Made by a program: the position numbers and the translations under genes
Shown: positions 6,641 to 7,718 of the stretch, in pieces
Numbering within the stretch: position 1 is the stretch's first letter
Layout: every line of letters starts with the position of its first letter
Notes under the pieces: model-generated
The model's input: only the letters and a program-made list of their open reading frames with translations
Databases searched by the model: none
Told to the model about the DNA's origin: nothing
Assembly (NCBI GenBank): GCA_024691465.1
Contig: JAILNO010000220.1
Coordinates: forward strand, 1 to 7,718
Direction: 5' to 3'
Origin: Pseudobutyrivibrio sp.
GTDB lineage: Bacteria; Bacillota_A; Clostridia; Lachnospirales; Lachnospiraceae
DNA length: 7,718 nt

Positions 6641-6646
6641 ATTATA
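6641..6646 (-). promoter_or_regulatory. Candidate queA -10 box close to the start codon
   Basis: A perfect TATAAT on the minus strand, with only 13 nt between it and the queA ATG. No convincing -35 lies at 16-18 nt. If used, transcription would start near 6634, leaving a leader of about 6 nt and no proper Shine-Dalgarno. The surroundings (ATATATATAAT) are AT-rich, so chance is possible. Confidence 0.4.
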
Positions 6647-6655
6647 TATATCTTA

Positions 6656-6672
6656 CCAATGATAGAAATTGG
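6656..6672 (-). repeat. Small inverted repeat upstream of the queA -10 box
   Basis: CCAAT (6672-6668) and ATTGG (6660-6656) are 5-bp arms around a 7-nt centre. They cover the region where a -35 element for the queA TATAAT would be. Possible operator or weak hairpin; short enough to be chance. Confidence 0.25.
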
Positions 6673-6675
6673 CTT

Positions 6676-6698
6676 AAATTAGTGTAGCACACTAATTT
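6676..6698 (-). terminator. Perfect 10-bp inverted repeat at the end of the yihY gene
   Basis: Arms AAATTAGTGT and ACACTAATTT with a 3-nt centre form a perfect hairpin that includes the yihY stop codon (6694-6692). In the minus-strand transcript only UUU, already paired in the stem, follows, then AAGCC, so it is a poor intrinsic terminator by U-run. It may act as a weak terminator or 3' stabilising hairpin, or as a palindromic operator for queA, whose -10 box lies 29 bp further on. Confidence 0.5.
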
Positions 6699-7567
6699 TT
6701 AGTAGTCCACTTTATACTGTGCTTCTCCTTGAGATTATCCACAAATTTCTTCCAGGCAAGTCCAAAGGCCTCTTCAAAAAATACATTAGCCTCGGCGGAC
6801 ATGAGCATGAAGTACATACAAAAGTACAACCAAAACATAAACATCATCATGGTTGCAAATGCTCCATACATGGAAAAGTTATTAAATATCTTCACCCAGA
6901 TAGCTAGAACCAAACTGAACACATACCAACTGGTGGCACATATAACTCCGCCTGGCAACTGGCTGAAAAATGTAAGATGCTTATTAGGCAAAACCGTAAA
7001 AAGGAATGTAAATACTATTACCAAAAATATAAAAAGAAAAACTCCTCTAAATAAAGGTCTGATACCAACTACATAAGCTAAAAAACCATAGTAATTCCTA
7101 GCATAGTATTGCAACTGCTGGGTAAATACAAGCATGAGCATAATAACAACAATTACTGATAAAAGAACCAGAGTATAGAAAATAGCTCTAAATCGTCTGC
7201 CAAACCAATTCCTGGTCTCCTGTATCTTATTGACCTGATTAAGACCTACCATCAAATTCTGAAAAGCCTTACCTGAAGCCCAGATAGCCATAATAACCGA
7301 AATAGAAATAGCTCCCACTGAAGCCTGGGTAACCAGATTAACCACCTTGGCCATATATGGTGAGAACTCATCTGGCATGACATTGTATATGAGCTCATTC
7401 ATGTATTCATTAATGGAAGGAATGTAACCTGCTATCCATACCAGAAGCATCATAACTGGAATAGATGACATAATCATAAAGTATGCTGTCTGTGCAGCAT
7501 ATGCACCTATATTATCCCTTCCACATTTGTCTAAATATGTCTTTCCATAACCTAAAAATGTCCACAT
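6692..7567 (-). CDS. YihY/BrkB-family membrane protein
   Basis: Seen: 291 residues, largely hydrophobic, with about six predicted membrane segments (roughly 25-50, 85-105, 128-150, 172-195, 207-230 and 237-262). The start MWTFLGYGKTYLDKCGRDNIGAYAAQTAYF is typical: a short amphipathic N-terminus followed by the A-AQ-AYF pattern at the first segment. The block SVGAISISVIMAIWASGKAFQNLMVGLNQV (about 83-112) and the late MYGAFATMMMFMFWLY-F plus GAEA-like MSAEANVFFEEAF also fit the family. These proteins were once mislabelled RNase BN; the biochemical role is not established. Start choice: the ATG at 7573 is only 2 nt from AGGAG, whereas the ATG at 7567 is 8 nt from it. The C-terminus is short and basic and lies in the cytoplasm if the topology is even. 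Single-gene unit between two hairpins. Confidence 0.88.
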   Translation of the reverse strand: MWTFLGYGKTYLDKCGRDNIGAYAAQTAYFMIMSSIPVMMLLVWIAGYIPSINEYMNELIYNVMPDEFSPYMAKVVNLVTQASVGAISISVIMAIWASGKAFQNLMVGLNQVNKIQETRNWFGRRFRAIFYTLVLLSVIVVIMLMLVFTQQLQYYARNYYGFLAYVVGIRPLFRGVFLFIFLVIVFTFLFTVLPNKHLTFFSQLPGGVICATSWYVFSLVLAIWVKIFNNFSMYGAFATMMMFMFWLYFCMYFMLMSAEANVFFEEAFGLAWKKFVDNLKEKHSIKWTTKN

Positions 7568-7575
7568 AAGCATTT

Positions 7576-7580
7576 CTCCT
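7576..7580 (-). promoter_or_regulatory. Ribosome binding site of the yihY-family gene
   Basis: AGGAG on the minus strand, 8 nt from the ATG at 7567 and only 2 nt from the ATG at 7573. This favours the downstream start. Confidence 0.65.
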
Positions 7581-7589
7581 CAAGACTTG

Positions 7590-7598
7590 ATTTTATCA
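7590..7598 (-). promoter_or_regulatory. Extended -10 promoter of the yihY-family gene
   Basis: TGATAAAAT on the minus strand is a TGn element joined to TAAAAT (7595-7590). At 17-nt spacing the -35 position falls in the U-tract of the preceding terminator (TTTTTT), which is poor, so the TG extension would compensate. Predicted start near 7583, leader about 16 nt. Confidence 0.45.
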
Positions 7599-7611
7599 GA
7601 ATTGAGACAAT

Positions 7612-7639
7612 AAAAAAAGACCGTGCAAGCACGGTCTTT
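7612..7639 (-). terminator. Strong intrinsic terminator of the upstream transcript
   Basis: A perfect 11-bp stem (AAAGACCGTGC, 7616-7626, against 7629-7639) closes on a very tight loop, realistically GCAAGC with 9 bp. In the minus-strand transcript it ends in seven U (7618-7612). It terminates whatever is transcribed from beyond the right edge, before the yihY-family promoter. Confidence 0.9.
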
Positions 7640-7718
7640 AATCTTTTAACATCTAACCCAGAGTGCCGGGCCTATCAATTGACTCCTAGCTCCAGCTAGG
7701 TGGATCGCCGCAACTAAT
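7640..7718 (-). ncRNA. Possible 3' end of an unidentified structured RNA
   Basis: This stretch is far richer in G+C (34 of 60 bases in 7651-7710) than the AT-rich genes around it. On the minus strand it folds into two adjacent hairpins: CCTAGC-TGGA-GCTAGG (7700-7685) and CCCGG-CACT-CTGGG (7670-7657). The terminator at 7612-7639 follows. It matches none of the tails I know for tmRNA, RNase P RNA, SRP RNA, 6S RNA or tRNA. Alternative: one minus-strand frame stays open for 23 codons (LVAAIHLAGARSQ... to a TAA at 7649-7647). It could therefore be the end of a protein gene, but it uses codons uncommon in the neighbouring genes and shows no family resemblance. Cut by the window edge. Confidence 0.4.

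Noticed and set aside
6628..6700. preQ1 riboswitch before queA (the segment contains GCTACAC, which recalls the preQ1-I aptamer)
   Set aside because: The GCTACAC lies inside the perfect palindrome; there is no separate GC-rich stem, cytosine-bearing loop and A-rich tail in the right order, and the likely transcript start is downstream of it.
6704..6711. Another AAAGTGG (MraZ-like box) on the minus strand
   Set aside because: A single copy inside the end of the yihY-family coding sequence, with no neighbours at 10-bp spacing; chance.
1..7718. A novel defence, mobile or otherwise exotic system
   Set aside because: All full-length genes belong to well-known core families; there are no transposase, integrase, toxin-antitoxin or CRISPR signatures, and only the edge segment at 7640-7718 is unidentified.

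Overview
The window is an AT-rich stretch from a low-GC Gram-positive bacterium, most probably a clostridial member of the Lachnospiraceae (Butyrivibrio/Pseudobutyrivibrio-like). This placement is an inference from four things: strong GGAGG-type ribosome sites before most genes, codon choice, the style of the PheS/PheT and Lgt proteins, and a mraZ-rsmH cluster with AAAGTG-type MraZ boxes. No taxon marker such as rRNA is present. Every gene lies on the minus strand, so transcription runs from high to low coordinates.

In transcription order, the right edge (7640-7718) is an unusually GC-rich segment. It can fold into small hairpins and ends in a strong intrinsic terminator (7612-7639). I read it as the 3' end of an unidentified structured RNA or, less likely, of a gene lying outside the window. 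Next is a YihY/BrkB-family membrane protein (6692-7567) with its own extended -10 promoter, ending in a perfect 10-bp inverted repeat. Then comes queA (5590-6627), the last-but-one enzyme of queuosine synthesis, with a TATAAT box very close to its start codon.

A good sigma-A-type promoter (5547-5575) starts a compact four-gene unit: pheS, pheT, a stand-alone PilZ domain protein and lgt. The gaps are 14, 23 and 26 nt, and the unit ends in a canonical terminator (756-793). It joins the two subunits of phenylalanyl-tRNA synthetase, a probable cyclic-di-GMP-binding protein and prolipoprotein diacylglyceryl transferase. No T-box leader is present before pheS.

The left end is the beginning of the division and cell wall (dcw) cluster: mraZ and the first 39 codons of rsmH. 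Between the mraZ promoter and its start codon are four AAAGTG(G/T) boxes spaced 10-11 bp apart, with the Shine-Dalgarno sequence in phase as a degenerate fifth. This is the expected autoregulatory MraZ operator.

Most of the window is ordinary core-genome content. No mobile element, CRISPR array, tRNA or rRNA was found. The points most worth a second look are the unidentified GC-rich RNA-like segment at the right edge, the MraZ box array, the cysteine-cluster insertion in PheS, the PilZ gene inside a pheST-lgt operon, and the palindrome between yihY and queA.
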